NCBI GenBank assembly: GCA_013823505.1
Contig: PNMH01000006.1
Span: 1 to 64,000 of the forward strand
DNA from: Polaromonas sp.
GTDB lineage: Bacteria; Pseudomonadota; Gammaproteobacteria; Burkholderiales; Burkholderiaceae
DNA length: 64,000 bases
Direction of reading: 5' to 3'
Part shown: positions 23,989 through 33,281 of the stretch, one piece after another
Layout of the letters: the number at the start of each line of letters is the position of its first letter
How positions within the stretch are numbered: the first letter of the stretch is position 1
Position numbers and translations under genes: made by a program
Notes under the pieces: model-generated
The model's input: the letters and a program-made list of their open reading frames with translations, nothing else
The model's database searches: none
Told to the model about the DNA's origin: nothing

Positions 23989-26259
23989 ATGAACACGATC
24001 ACCTCACCTGTTTCTCCCGCCCAGATCGACCTGGGCATTGGTGGCATGACTTGCGCCTCCTGCGTGCTTCGCGTGGAGAAGGCATTGAAAAAACAACCCG
24101 GCGTCTCCGAAGCCACGGTGAACCTGGCCACCGAATCCGCGCGGGTGCTCATCACCGGAGGCGATGCTCCTGAGGCACTCGCGCGCATCAAACGCGCGGT
24201 GCGCGACGCAGGCTACGAGCCGCGTTCGATGGAGGCCATGGATGAAGCCGCCGAGCGGCGCTGGATGGGTGTGTCGCTCGACTTCTTGCCGGTGTTGATT
24301 GGCATGGTGTTGTCGGCACCGCTGGTGTTGCCCATGGTGGGCGACTTGTTCGGAAAGCACTGGATGCTGTTGGCCTGGATGCAGTTCGTGCTGGCCACGC
24401 CGGTGCAGTTCGTGCTGGGTGCCCGCTTCTACCGCGCGGGATGGCATGCGCTCAAGGCGCGCAGCGGCAACATGGAGCTGTTGGTGTCGATCGGCACCAC
24501 GGCGGCCTGGGCGCTCTCCACCTGGCTGTGGTGGCGCTCGGAGCCGGGCGAGATGCTGCACCTGTACTTTGAGGCGTCGGCGGTGGTGATCACGCTGGTG
24601 CTGCTGGGCAAGTGGCTGGAGGCGCGTGCCAAGCGCCAGACCACCAGTGCCATCCGGGCCTTGCAGTCGTTGCGGCCTGAGCGCGCTCACCTGCTGCCTG
24701 ACGGTGTGCGCCGCACCGAGATCACCGACGTGGCGGTGGACGAACTGTTGCCCGGTGATGTGGTGCGGGTCTTGCCGGGCGAGCGCTTCGCGGCCGATGG
24801 CACGGTGGTGCAGGGCAGCACGCAGGCCGACGAGTCCATGCTGACCGGTGAAGCGATGCCGGTGCCCAAGGAGGTGGGTGATGGCGTCACCGGCGGTTCG
24901 CTCAACGGCGAAGGCGCGGTCGAGGTGAAGGTTCGTGCCATCGGCGCAGAAAGCGTGCTCGCGCAGATCATTGCAATGGTGCAGGACGCACAGGCTGGCA
25001 AGGCGCCGGTGCAACGCATGGTGGACCAGGTGGCGGCGGTGTTCGTGCCGGTGGTGTTGGTGATTGCACTGGCCACACTGCTGGGGTGGCTGTGGACGGG
25101 TGTCCCCATGGAGGAGGCGTTGATCCACGCGGTGGCGGTGCTGGTGATCGCCTGCCCGTGCGCCCTGGGTCTGGCCACACCGGCGGCCATCATGGCGGGC
25201 ACGGGCGTGGCGGCGAAGCACGGCATCCTGATCAAGGACGCGCAGGCGTTGGAGATCGCGCACAAGGTGGACACCGTGGCGTTCGACAAGACAGGCACGT
25301 TGACCGAAGGTCATCCGCGTTTGCTGGTGATCGAGGCAGCGCCCGGCGTGGACGAGCTCGCCGTGCTGCAGGCGGCAGCCGCGTTGCAGGCGCAGAGTTC
25401 ACACCCGCTGGCACGAGCGGTGGTGGAAGCCGCCGCTGCCCGCTCGTTGGCTGTGCAAGCCGATGCGGCGACTGGTGTGCAGGCGGTGTCGGGCAGGGGC
25501 AGCCAGGGCACGGTGCAAGGCAGTCTGCTGGCGCTGGGCAGCCTGCGCTGGATGGATGAACTGCAGGTGGATCTCGGGCCTCTCGCTGGACGTGCGCAGG
25601 TGCTGCAACAGCAGGGATCAACCGTGTCGGCACTGGTCAGTCAAACCGCCGGTGCGACGGGCTGGACGCCGATGGCCTTGCTCGCGTTTGGCGACGAACC
25701 CAAGGCGGGCGCGGCAGCAGCCATTGCCGAGTTGCGCGCCGCCGGCATGCGGCTGTTCATGGTGTCGGGCGACAACCAGGGCGCTGCGATGGCCATGGCC
25801 ACGCGGCTGGGTTTGCGCGCGGCCGAGGGCGAGGTCATTGCGGAGGTGCTGCCGGGTGACAAGGCGGCTGTGGTCCGGCGGTTGAAGGAGGGTGGCCACG
25901 TCGTTGCGATGGTGGGCGATGGGGTCAACGACGCGCCGGCGCTGGCCGCCGCCGATGTCGGGATGGCCATGAGCCACAGCCAGGGCGGCAGCTCTGACGT
26001 GGCGATGCACGCCGCCGGCATCACGCTGATGCGGGGCGATCCGCTGATGGTGGCCGCGGCGCTCGACATTTCGCGGCGCACCGTCAGCAAGATCCGGCAG
26101 AACCTGTTCTGGGCCTTTGCCTACAACGTGGCCGGCATTCCACTGGCGGCGCTCGGCTTCCTGAGCCCGGTGGTGGCGGGTGCGGCCATGGCGCTGAGTT
26201 CGGTGAGTGTGGTGAGCAACGCCTTGTTGCTCAAGCGCTGGAAACCACCGCAGCGCTGA
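23989..26259 (+). CDS. copA: Cu(I)-translocating P-type ATPase CopA
   Basis: A 756-residue P1B-type ATPase. One N-terminal HMA domain has GMTCASC (C22, C25). The transmembrane metal site is C389-P-C391 in [14 protein letters not shown]; the phosphorylated Asp is D433 in [16 protein letters not shown] and [16 protein letters not shown] complete the A- and P-domains. The His-Pro motif of the N-domain is in SSHPLARAV. It exports Cu(I) from the cytoplasm. It is controlled by the 19-spacer promoter directly upstream, and the ATG lies only 6 bases after the -10 box, with no ribosome site. Confidence 0.96.
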   Translation: MNTITSPVSPAQIDLGIGGMTCASCVLRVEKALKKQPGVSEATVNLATESARVLITGGDAPEALARIKRAVRDAGYEPRSMEAMDEAAERRWMGVSLDFLPVLIGMVLSAPLVLPMVGDLFGKHWMLLAWMQFVLATPVQFVLGARFYRAGWHALKARSGNMELLVSIGTTAAWALSTWLWWRSEPGEMLHLYFEASAVVITLVLLGKWLEARAKRQTTSAIRALQSLRPERAHLLPDGVRRTEITDVAVDELLPGDVVRVLPGERFAADGTVVQGSTQADESMLTGEAMPVPKEVGDGVTGGSLNGEGAVEVKVRAIGAESVLAQIIAMVQDAQAGKAPVQRMVDQVAAVFVPVVLVIALATLLGWLWTGVPMEEALIHAVAVLVIACPCALGLATPAAIMAGTGVAAKHGILIKDAQALEIAHKVDTVAFDKTGTLTEGHPRLLVIEAAPGVDELAVLQAAAALQAQSSHPLARAVVEAAAARSLAVQADAATGVQAVSGRGSQGTVQGSLLALGSLRWMDELQVDLGPLAGRAQVLQQQGSTVSALVSQTAGATGWTPMALLAFGDEPKAGAAAAIAELRAAGMRLFMVSGDNQGAAMAMATRLGLRAAEGEVIAEVLPGDKAAVVRRLKEGGHVVAMVGDGVNDAPALAAADVGMAMSHSQGGSSDVAMHAAGITLMRGDPLMVAAALDISRRTVSKIRQNLFWAFAYNVAGIPLAALGFLSPVVAGAAMALSSVSVVSNALLLKRWKPPQR

Positions 26260-26352
26260 ATGGTCAGGCCCGCTTGTTGATGCAGGTCAATGCGGTGTCG
26301 GCGGTGTTGGGCGAAGCTCTCGGAAACCGAACGAGGCCCGAGGAGACACCCC

Positions 26353-26949
26353 ATGCACCATTCCGCCCTGCGTGTGATCCGCGACGAACATGCCAGCCTG
26401 GCCGCCATGTTGCAGTCGATGCTGCAGATGATCAAACGAGGCCCGGATGCCGATGGCAAACACGCGCCCGAGCAGTACTTCGACGTGCTGCGCGCCATGC
26501 TGTTCTACATCGACGAATTCCCGGAGAAGCTGCACCACCCCAAGGAGTCGGATCTGCTCTTTCCGCGCATTGCGCGCGTGGCCCCTCACGTGATGGCGAC
26601 CATCGAGCGGCTGGAGAGCGACCACATGACGGGCGAGGTGCGCGTGCGCGAACTCATGCACCTGCTGATGGCCTGGGAGTACCTGGGTGAGACCCGCCGC
26701 GCGGCTTTTGAGACCGACGCCACGCGCTACGTGCAGTTCTATCTGAACCACATGCGGCTGGAGGAAACCGTGCTCTTGCCCGAAGCCGAGAAGAGCCTCA
26801 CCGATGACGACTGGCACGCGCTCAACGTGGCCTTCGCCACCCACCGCGACCCCCTCAACGAGAAGGGGGCGCGCGACCCGCAGTTCGACAGGCTGTTCAC
26901 ACGGATCGTGATGCGGGCGCCGGCGCCTGTGGGCGTCGGGGAGACCTGA
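26353..26949 (+). CDS. Hemerythrin-like domain protein
   Basis: A 198-residue four-helix protein with conserved His/Glu ligands: DEHASLAAML in helix 1, LHHPKESDLLFPRI in helix 2, the acidic ESDHMTGEVRVRELMHLL in helix 3, and YLNHMRLEETVLLPEAE in helix 4. This pattern matches bacterial hemerythrin-like proteins (DUF of the YtfE/hemerythrin group) that bind a diiron site for oxygen, nitric oxide or iron-repair functions. AGGAG precedes the ATG. It follows copA by 93 bases. Its last 53 bases overlap the converging aminotransferase gene. Confidence 0.88.
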   Translation: MHHSALRVIRDEHASLAAMLQSMLQMIKRGPDADGKHAPEQYFDVLRAMLFYIDEFPEKLHHPKESDLLFPRIARVAPHVMATIERLESDHMTGEVRVRELMHLLMAWEYLGETRRAAFETDATRYVQFYLNHMRLEETVLLPEAEKSLTDDDWHALNVAFATHRDPLNEKGARDPQFDRLFTRIVMRAPAPVGVGET

Positions 26950-28297
26950 GCGCTTCGAGCAGTTCGTCAAACACCGCCAGCAGCCGCGTCACGTCGCCGT
27001 GCGTGGTGGCGGGTGACACCAGCATCATGCTGTGAAACGGCGTGAGGAGCACGCCCCGGTTGAGCATGAAGAGGTGGGTGAGGGCTTCCAGTTCGCTCTG
27101 TGCGTGATCGCGCACGTCTTGCGCGTCGCACGGGGTGTGCGGCATGAACTGCAGTTCCATGCGCGCGCCCAGCCGGGTGACGGTCCATGACCGCCCGGCG
27201 GCGGCGATGCGTTCGCGCAGGCCGTGTTCCAAACCCGCGGCCAGGTCCAGCATGTGGTCGTAGTTCGCTGCGGTGTGCAGGTGCTCCAGCGAGGCTTGCA
27301 GCGCGGCCAGCGTGAGCGCGTTCCCTGCCAGCGTGGTGCCGATGCCGCTGTGGCCTTCGGGTGCGGCATTCTTGGCTTGCGCCATGCGCTCGGCCATGGC
27401 CTGTGTGAAGCCGTACACCGCGCACGGCAGGCCCCCGGCCACGGCTTTGCCGATCACCATGAAATCCGGCTCCAGCCCATGGGCTCGCGCGTAGCCGCCC
27501 AGCGCGGTGGAGATGGTGTGGGTCTCGTCGCAGACGAAGAGTGCGCCGTGTGTGCGGCACAGCGCGCGCGCCTGTTCCCAGAAACCAGGCGCGGGGGGCA
27601 CCAGGCCGAAGTTGGTGAGCGCCGGTTCGGCCAGCAGGCAGGCCACGTCGCCTTGCTTCAGCGCGGCTTCCAGGGCATCGAGGTCGTTGAACGGCACGAC
27701 GCGGGTGAAGTCGGCGTGGTTGTGCACCTGGCCCAAAACCGATCGGCGCGGCAAGGTGTGGCCTGTCACCGGGTCCATGTCCACCAACGTGTCGTCCACC
27801 GCACCGTGGTAACAGCCGTCGAACACCAGCAGTTGAGGCCGCCCGGTGATGGCGCGCGCCCAGCGCAACACGAAGCGGTTGGCGTCGCTGGCCGACAGGG
27901 CCATCTGCCACATCGGCAAACCGAAGGTGTTGGAAAGCAACTGGCCGACAGTGGCTGCGTTGGTGGACGGCAGCATGCAGGTGAGGCCGCGCGCAGCTTG
28001 TTCGCTGATGGCCTGCGCCAAGGGTGCGGGGCTGTGGCCGAACATCGCGCCGGTGTCGCCCAGGCAGAAGTCGGCGTAGCGCAGATCGTCGGCGCAGGTG
28101 AGCGTGGTGCCCTGCGCCTGCGCCACGAACAGCGTGGCCGGGCTGGGCCAGTCGCGCATCCAGTGCAGCGGCACGCCGAACAGGTAGTGCTGTTGCGCGG
28201 CATGCGCCAGCGCCATGGATTGCGGGTGGTTGGTGATGAAGCGTTCGCGCTCGGTGTGCTGGATGGCGCGCAGGAGGTCGGGGGCCAGGTCGTTCAT
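26897..28297 (-). CDS. Class III aminotransferase (GSA-aminomutase-like)
   Basis: A 466-residue PLP enzyme of fold type I. Signs are DLRYADFCLGDTGAMFGHSPAPLAQAI, VFDGCYHGAVDDTLV, the PLP-contact LFVCDETHTI and the Schiff-base Lys in FMVIGKAVAGGLPCAVYGF. The sequence is closest in style to glutamate-1-semialdehyde aminomutase and related aminotransferases, but substrate cannot be told. The start at 28297 (MNDLAPDLL) is chosen over a longer frame that runs toward the MFS promoter. It is divergent from the MFS gene and lies near the putrescine locus, so an amine or amino-acid substrate is plausible. Confidence 0.85.
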   Translation of the reverse strand: MNDLAPDLLRAIQHTERERFITNHPQSMALAHAAQQHYLFGVPLHWMRDWPSPATLFVAQAQGTTLTCADDLRYADFCLGDTGAMFGHSPAPLAQAISEQAARGLTCMLPSTNAATVGQLLSNTFGLPMWQMALSASDANRFVLRWARAITGRPQLLVFDGCYHGAVDDTLVDMDPVTGHTLPRRSVLGQVHNHADFTRVVPFNDLDALEAALKQGDVACLLAEPALTNFGLVPPAPGFWEQARALCRTHGALFVCDETHTISTALGGYARAHGLEPDFMVIGKAVAGGLPCAVYGFTQAMAERMAQAKNAAPEGHSGIGTTLAGNALTLAALQASLEHLHTAANYDHMLDLAAGLEHGLRERIAAAGRSWTVTRLGARMELQFMPHTPCDAQDVRDHAQSELEALTHLFMLNRGVLLTPFHSMMLVSPATTHGDVTRLLAVFDELLEALRSPRRPQAPAPASRSV

Positions 28298-28392
28298 GGC
28301 GTCCAGCTTAAGCCGGGCACGCCGTTTGTTGTCGCGCACAGCGCAGTGGTGGGCTCGTCGGCCCGGGAATTGGCACCGACAATGGTTCGGCC

Positions 28393-29604
28393 ATGAACCG
28401 CCCGGACAACGCCGCCGACCCCACGCCCTACATCCGGCTGGCGCTCGCGTTGTCGCTTGGCGCCGCCGTGTCGCTGGGCATCACGCGGTTTGCCTATGGC
28501 TTGCTGCTGCCGCCCATGCGGGAAGACCTCGGCTGGAGCTACACGCTGGCCGGTGCCATGAACACGTTCAATGCCGTGGGCTACCTCATCGGCGCGATGG
28601 CCACGCCATGGCTGATGCGGCGGTTGTCGCCGATGTCGCTGTTGGTTGCGGGTTCGCTCGGCGCCTCGCTGTTCATGGCACTCAGTGGCTTCTTCACGGC
28701 CGCCGCTCCCCTGCTGGCGCAGCGCCTGCTGGCTGGCGTGGCCAGCGCGCTGGTGTTCATTGCGGGCGGTCTGCTCGCCGCGCGGCTGGGGGCGCGGCAG
28801 CCCAAGCGCAGCGGCTTTTTGCTCGGCATTTATTACGGCGGTACCGGCCTGGGCATCGTGATCTCGGCGTTGGGCGTGCCGCCGGTCTTGGCCGCTGCCG
28901 CGCAACAGCCGCACGGCTGGGCCTGGGCCTGGTGGGCGCTGGCGCTGGTGTGCCTGCTGGCCACCGCGCTCATGGCCTGGCCGGCGCGGGTGCTGGCGAG
29001 CCAGCCGCCGCCGGCGGCCAGCACGGTGGCCGGGCCTGCCCGCGTGTTCCGGGTGCGCGACTTCGGCTTTGCGCTCGCGGGCTACGGCGGCTTCGGCGTG
29101 GGTTACATCGGTTACATGACGTTCGTGATCGCGTTGCTGCGCGAGCAGGGCAGTTCGTCCGCCGCCATCACCACCTTCTACGCCCTGCTCGGTCTGGCGG
29201 TGATCGCTTCGTCGCGCATCTGGGCGGGACTGCTGGACCGCCACCGCAGCGGCCAGGCGCTGGCGCGGTTGAACGCCCTGCTGGGTCTCGCGGCCATCGT
29301 GCCGGCGCTGACCAGTTCGCCTTTGTGGGTGATCGCCTCGGGCTTGCTGTTCGGTGGTGTGTTCCTCTCGGTGGTGGCTTCCACCACCGCGCTGGTGCGG
29401 CACAACCTGCCGCCCGCGCAGTGGGCCGCGGGGATCAGCGCCTTCACCATCGTGTTCGCCGCGGGCCAGATCGTCGGGCCCACGGTGGTGGGCTTCATCG
29501 CCGACGGGTCGAGTGGCGCGCAAGGGTTGCGTGAGGGACTCGTGTTTTCGGCGGTGGCGCTGTGGATTGGTGCGGCTCTGGCGCTGCGCCAGCGCGCGCT
29601 GTGA
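28393..29604 (+). CDS. YbfB/YjiJ family MFS transporter
   Basis: A 403-residue protein with 12 predicted membrane helices. The N-terminal segment (SLGITRFAYGLLLPPMREDLGWSYTLAGAMNTFNAVGYLIGAM) is typical of the YbfB/YjiJ MFS family, and a second-half start is seen near FALAGYGGFGVGYIGYM. The substrate of the family is mostly unknown. It is divergent from the aminotransferase gene, a common transporter-enzyme pairing that suggests a shared substrate (inference). Confidence 0.88.
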   Translation: MNRPDNAADPTPYIRLALALSLGAAVSLGITRFAYGLLLPPMREDLGWSYTLAGAMNTFNAVGYLIGAMATPWLMRRLSPMSLLVAGSLGASLFMALSGFFTAAAPLLAQRLLAGVASALVFIAGGLLAARLGARQPKRSGFLLGIYYGGTGLGIVISALGVPPVLAAAAQQPHGWAWAWWALALVCLLATALMAWPARVLASQPPPAASTVAGPARVFRVRDFGFALAGYGGFGVGYIGYMTFVIALLREQGSSSAAITTFYALLGLAVIASSRIWAGLLDRHRSGQALARLNALLGLAAIVPALTSSPLWVIASGLLFGGVFLSVVASTTALVRHNLPPAQWAAGISAFTIVFAAGQIVGPTVVGFIADGSSGAQGLREGLVFSAVALWIGAALALRQRAL

Positions 29605-29625
29605 GCCGCCGCGCACAATGCGCTG

Positions 29626-30930
29626 ATGCGTCGAATCTTCATCTGGACAGGGGCCGGTCTCGGGCTGGCGGTGGTGCTGCTGTGGCTGGCTGTGCTGGCC
29701 CTGGGCCAGTGGACCAGCAGCGATGGCTTTCGCCAGCGCGTGGAACGCGAAGCCACGGCCGCGCTCGGGGTTCCGGTGACGCTGTCGCGCGTGGCGGTGG
29801 ATGTCTTTCCGCTGCCGGCCGTGTTGTTGGAGGGGCTCAACGTCCAGGCCAAACCCGCCCTCACGCTGGCACGGGTGGAAGCGCGGCCGGTGTGGTCGGC
29901 GCTGCTGCGCGGGCGGCTTGCCGTGGCCACGCTCATCGTGCGCGAGGCGGTGTTGCCGCAGACCACCCTGGTGCTGCTGGGTGCGCGTGTGCAGGACCCC
30001 GCGAGGAAGCCCGGCCCACCCGGACCCGATGACGAAGCCACGGACCTGAGCTGGCTGCCGCGCAAAGTCGTGCTCGACGACGTGACCTGGATCGGCGCGC
30101 AAGGCCGCAGCAGCACGGTGCAGGCCGAACTGGCGCTGGACGAGGACGGCTGGCCGGAGGTGGCCACGGTGGCGGTGGTTCGCGGCGCGCTGGCAGGCCT
30201 GAAGGCGGAGCTCAAGCGCGAGGCCGATCTGCAGACCGCATGGACGTTGAAAGTGGACGTGGGCGGCGGCACCCTGCAAGGGCCGCTGAAGGTCACGATG
30301 CCCGAGCCCGGCGCCCAGGCGCGCGACCTGGTGTTGGACGGTGCGCTGGAGACGCGCGGCGTGGAGGTCTCGGCCCTCACCGCGCCCAGCCGCACGCTCA
30401 CCGGTCGACTCGACGCCAGCACCACACTCTCGGCGCGCATCAACCCGAAGGCGGGCGCAGCGTCCATCACGGACGCGTTGCGCACCCAGACCCGTTTCAC
30501 GGTGAACAACGCCGTGCTGCAGGGCGTGGACCTGTCCAAGGCGGTGGCCACGGTGGGTCTGTCGCGCGGTGGCAGCACCGCGCTGGACACGCTGGCTGGC
30601 CAGGTTCGCACGCGCGGGCAGCTCATCGAGTTGACCAACCTGGTGGCGAGTTCGGGGGTGCTGGCCGCCACCGGCGAGGTGACGGTGTCCCCCGGCAAGG
30701 CCTTGTCCGGCCGGGTGCGGGTGGATGTGACGCGCGGCGCGGGTGGCGAGCTGGTGGGCGTGCCGCTGGTCGTGGGCGGTACGCTGGACGAGCCCACGGT
30801 GAGCCTGAGCCGATCGGCCCTGCTGGGCGCGGCGATCGGCACCGCGCTCATGCCCGGCGTGGGCACCGGGGCGGGCGCCAACCTCGGTGACCGTCTCGGC
30901 GAAGGTTTGAAAGACCTGTTCGGCAAGTGA
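29626..30930 (+). CDS. AsmA-like envelope protein
   Basis: A 434-residue protein with an N-terminal membrane helix (about residues 4-27), followed by the AsmA-type start FRQRVEREATAALGVPVTLSRVAVDVFPLPAVLLEGLNVQ. The middle is strand rich and the C-terminal part has an AsmA_2-like FTVNNAVLQGVDLSKAV and VDVTRGAGGELVGVPLVVGGTLDEPTVSL. It ends in a Gly/Ala helix (LLGAAIGTALMPGVGTGAGANLG). It is a smaller relative of the AsmA protein at 3718-5850 and probably acts in outer-membrane lipid or protein homeostasis. Confidence 0.85.
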   Translation: MRRIFIWTGAGLGLAVVLLWLAVLALGQWTSSDGFRQRVEREATAALGVPVTLSRVAVDVFPLPAVLLEGLNVQAKPALTLARVEARPVWSALLRGRLAVATLIVREAVLPQTTLVLLGARVQDPARKPGPPGPDDEATDLSWLPRKVVLDDVTWIGAQGRSSTVQAELALDEDGWPEVATVAVVRGALAGLKAELKREADLQTAWTLKVDVGGGTLQGPLKVTMPEPGAQARDLVLDGALETRGVEVSALTAPSRTLTGRLDASTTLSARINPKAGAASITDALRTQTRFTVNNAVLQGVDLSKAVATVGLSRGGSTALDTLAGQVRTRGQLIELTNLVASSGVLAATGEVTVSPGKALSGRVRVDVTRGAGGELVGVPLVVGGTLDEPTVSLSRSALLGAAIGTALMPGVGTGAGANLGDRLGEGLKDLFGK

Positions 30931-30964
30931 GCCGGGTGCCGGGGTGGACGCCGGTCACCCGAGG

Positions 30965-31015
30965 GAATTGGACTCACGGTCCCAGCTGCCCGGGGGTATC
31001 TTCTGGCTCCAATTC
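30965..31015. repeat. Inverted repeat before speB
   Basis: GAATTGGA (30965-30972) and TCCAATTC (31008-31015) are perfect inverted 8-mers with a 35-base spacer, 25-75 bases before the speB start. A looped repressor site or an mRNA stem-loop is possible. The CCAATT core also occurs in the MocR/puuD intergenic region. Confidence 0.4.
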
Positions 31016-31039
31016 GCCCCACCCCACCGAGGACGTTCC

Positions 31040-31969
31040 ATGGCCATGGGTCAGTTCGCTTACGCCAACAACAGCAACCGTTTCCTGGGCTGCGCGCCGC
31101 TGGCCGACCAACCGTTTGCGGTGGCCGGTTTGCCCTTTGACGGCGTGGTGACCAACCGCCCGGGCGCGCGCTTCGGCCCGCAGGCCATCCGCTCGGCCAG
31201 CCTGATGCTGTGCGACGGCATCCACCCGGTGTTCAACGTCTCGCCGCTGGAACACCTGGGCGACGCGCTCGACATGCGCCTGCCCAACGCCTCGCCCCTG
31301 CCCGAGGTGCGCCGCCACATCGAGGCCCAGGCCGCCGCGCTCATGGCGCAGCACCATTGCGTGTTCCTCGGCGGCGACCATTCGGTGACCCTGTCGCTGC
31401 TGCGCGCCTTGAAGGCCCGGCACGGTGGCGAGCCGCTGGCACTCGTCCATTTCGACGCCCACTGCGACACCTGGAGCGACCACTTCGGTGAACCCTCGGG
31501 CCACGGCACCTGGACCTATGAAGCGCTGCAGGAGGGCCTGGTGAGCGCGGCGCACACGGTGCAAATCGGCATCCGCTCCAGCGGCGAACGCGCGGCGCGC
31601 GAATACGTGGCCGACCAGGGCGGGCAGATCTTCACCGCGCGTGCCTTGCGCGGACTCGACGGCGCAGGCCTGCAGCCCACCATCAACGCGATCCGCGCGC
31701 GCATGGGCCAGCGGCCGGTTTACCTCACGCTGGACATCGACTGCCTGGACCCGGCCTTTGCCCCCGGCACCGGCACACCGGAGCCCGGTGGCATGACGAG
31801 CTCGCAGGTGCTGACCCTGCTCGAGGAGCTGGCCGACCTGAACTGGGTCGGCATGGACTGCGTGGAGGTGGCCCCGGCCTACGACCACGCCGAGCTCACC
31901 AGCAACGCGGCGGCCACCTTCGTGTGGACCTACCTGAGTGGTCAGGTGGCGAAACGGAAAGGCTTCTGA
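31040..31969 (+). CDS. speB: Agmatinase (ureohydrolase)
   Basis: A 309-residue ureohydrolase with all Mn ligands: H114 in GGDHS, D139/H141/D143 in HFDAHCD, and D232/D234 in LDIDCLDP. The SPGTGTPEPGG-type segment follows. Agmatinase converts agmatine to putrescine and urea. ATG at 31040 has GAGGA upstream (a second ATG follows two codons later). It is the first gene of the putrescine locus and lies 1 base before the next gene, so putrescine made here feeds directly into the Puu pathway. Other ureohydrolases (guanidinobutyrase, arginase-like) are less likely but possible. Confidence 0.88.
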   Translation: MAMGQFAYANNSNRFLGCAPLADQPFAVAGLPFDGVVTNRPGARFGPQAIRSASLMLCDGIHPVFNVSPLEHLGDALDMRLPNASPLPEVRRHIEAQAAALMAQHHCVFLGGDHSVTLSLLRALKARHGGEPLALVHFDAHCDTWSDHFGEPSGHGTWTYEALQEGLVSAAHTVQIGIRSSGERAAREYVADQGGQIFTARALRGLDGAGLQPTINAIRARMGQRPVYLTLDIDCLDPAFAPGTGTPEPGGMTSSQVLTLLEELADLNWVGMDCVEVAPAYDHAELTSNAAATFVWTYLSGQVAKRKGF

Positions 31970-31970
31970 C

Positions 31971-33275
31971 ATGGCTTCACTCATCGGCTCGGACACCCAG
32001 CTCAACCAGAAGAGCTATTACGAAGCCAGTGTGGAGCGCCCGGCGGCGTGCCCTGTGCTGGCCGAATCGCTGAACGTGGACGTGGTGGTGGTGGGCGCTG
32101 GCTTCAGCGGCCTGAGCGCCGCCATCGAACTCGCGCAGCGCGGGCTCTCGGTGGTGGTGCTGGAGGCCGACCGTATCGGCAGCGGTGCCAGCGGGCGCAA
32201 CGGGGGCCAGACCATCGTGGGCTACGCCAGTGGCCAGGAGCCGTTTGAAGAACAACTGGGCGCGGCCGATGCGAAGCGCGCCTGGGACATGTCGCTCGAA
32301 GCCATCGACCTGGTCGATGCGCGCATCGCGCGGCACGGCATCGATTGCGACCGGGTGAGCGGCTATGTGTACGTGGCCGACTCGGCGCGCAAGCGCGATG
32401 CCCTGCACGAGGAGATGGAAGGCTTGCAGCGGCGCGGCATCCACGTGGACTGGGCCGAGGGCGCCGACCTGCCGCGCCTGATCAACAGCCCGCGTTATGT
32501 GGCGGCGGCGCGCGAGCAGCGCTCGGGCCACCTGCACCCGCTGAAGTACGCGCTGGGTCTGGCGCGCGCTGCGCAGGCCGCGGGCGTGCGCATCTTCGAG
32601 CACTCGCCTGTGACCGGCCTGCAGCGCGGCGCCACGCTGGTGGCACGCACCGCACAGGGCCAGGTGACCGCGCGTTTTGCCGTGCTCGCGGGCAACTGCA
32701 TGCTCCCCGAGTACGGCCCGGCGGTGGCGCCCGAGATCGCGCCGCGCATCATGCCGGTGGGCACCTACATCGTGGGCACCGCACCGCTGGACCCTGAGCT
32801 CTGCGCGCGCCTGATCCCGCGCAACGCGGCGGTGTGCGACAACAACTTCGTGCTCGACTATTTCCGCTTCAGCGCCGATCACCGCATGTTGTTTGGTGGG
32901 CGCGTGAGCTACACCACCCGCACCCCGGCCAACCTCTCGGCCGTGATGGCGCAGCGCATGGGCGAGGTGTTCCCGGCGCTGGCACAGACGCCAATCGAGT
33001 TCGTGTGGGGTGGGTTCGTGGACATCAGCATGAACCGCGCGCCCGACTTCGGTCGGCTGGGCGACAACGTCTACTACCTGCAGGGGTTCAGCGGCCACGG
33101 GGTGGCGCTCACCGGGCTGGCGGGGCAGCTGGTGGCCGAAGCGGTGGCCGGGCAGGCCGGGCGCTTCGATGTGTTTGCGCGGCTGCAGCACCGCCGGTTT
33201 CCCGGTGGACCGCTGCTTCGCACGCCCAGCCTGGCGCTGGGCATGCTCTGGCACCGCTTGCGCGACGTGCTCTGA
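31971..33275 (+). CDS. puuB: Gamma-glutamylputrescine oxidoreductase-like FAD enzyme
   Basis: A 434-residue D-amino-acid-oxidase fold flavoprotein. The FAD site is DVVVVGAGFSGLSAAIELAQRGLSVVVLEADRIGSGASGRNGGQ, near residues 33-76, and the C-terminal substrate domain ends with DNVYYLQGFSGHGVALTGLAGQLVAEAV. The N-terminal SYYEASVERPAACPVLA region is shared with PuuB and its OrdL relatives. It should oxidise gamma-glutamylputrescine to the aldehyde. The start follows the speB stop by one base. The remaining Puu genes are a few kb downstream. Confidence 0.88.
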   Translation: MASLIGSDTQLNQKSYYEASVERPAACPVLAESLNVDVVVVGAGFSGLSAAIELAQRGLSVVVLEADRIGSGASGRNGGQTIVGYASGQEPFEEQLGAADAKRAWDMSLEAIDLVDARIARHGIDCDRVSGYVYVADSARKRDALHEEMEGLQRRGIHVDWAEGADLPRLINSPRYVAAAREQRSGHLHPLKYALGLARAAQAAGVRIFEHSPVTGLQRGATLVARTAQGQVTARFAVLAGNCMLPEYGPAVAPEIAPRIMPVGTYIVGTAPLDPELCARLIPRNAAVCDNNFVLDYFRFSADHRMLFGGRVSYTTRTPANLSAVMAQRMGEVFPALAQTPIEFVWGGFVDISMNRAPDFGRLGDNVYYLQGFSGHGVALTGLAGQLVAEAVAGQAGRFDVFARLQHRRFPGGPLLRTPSLALGMLWHRLRDVL

Positions 33276-33281
33276 GCCGGA

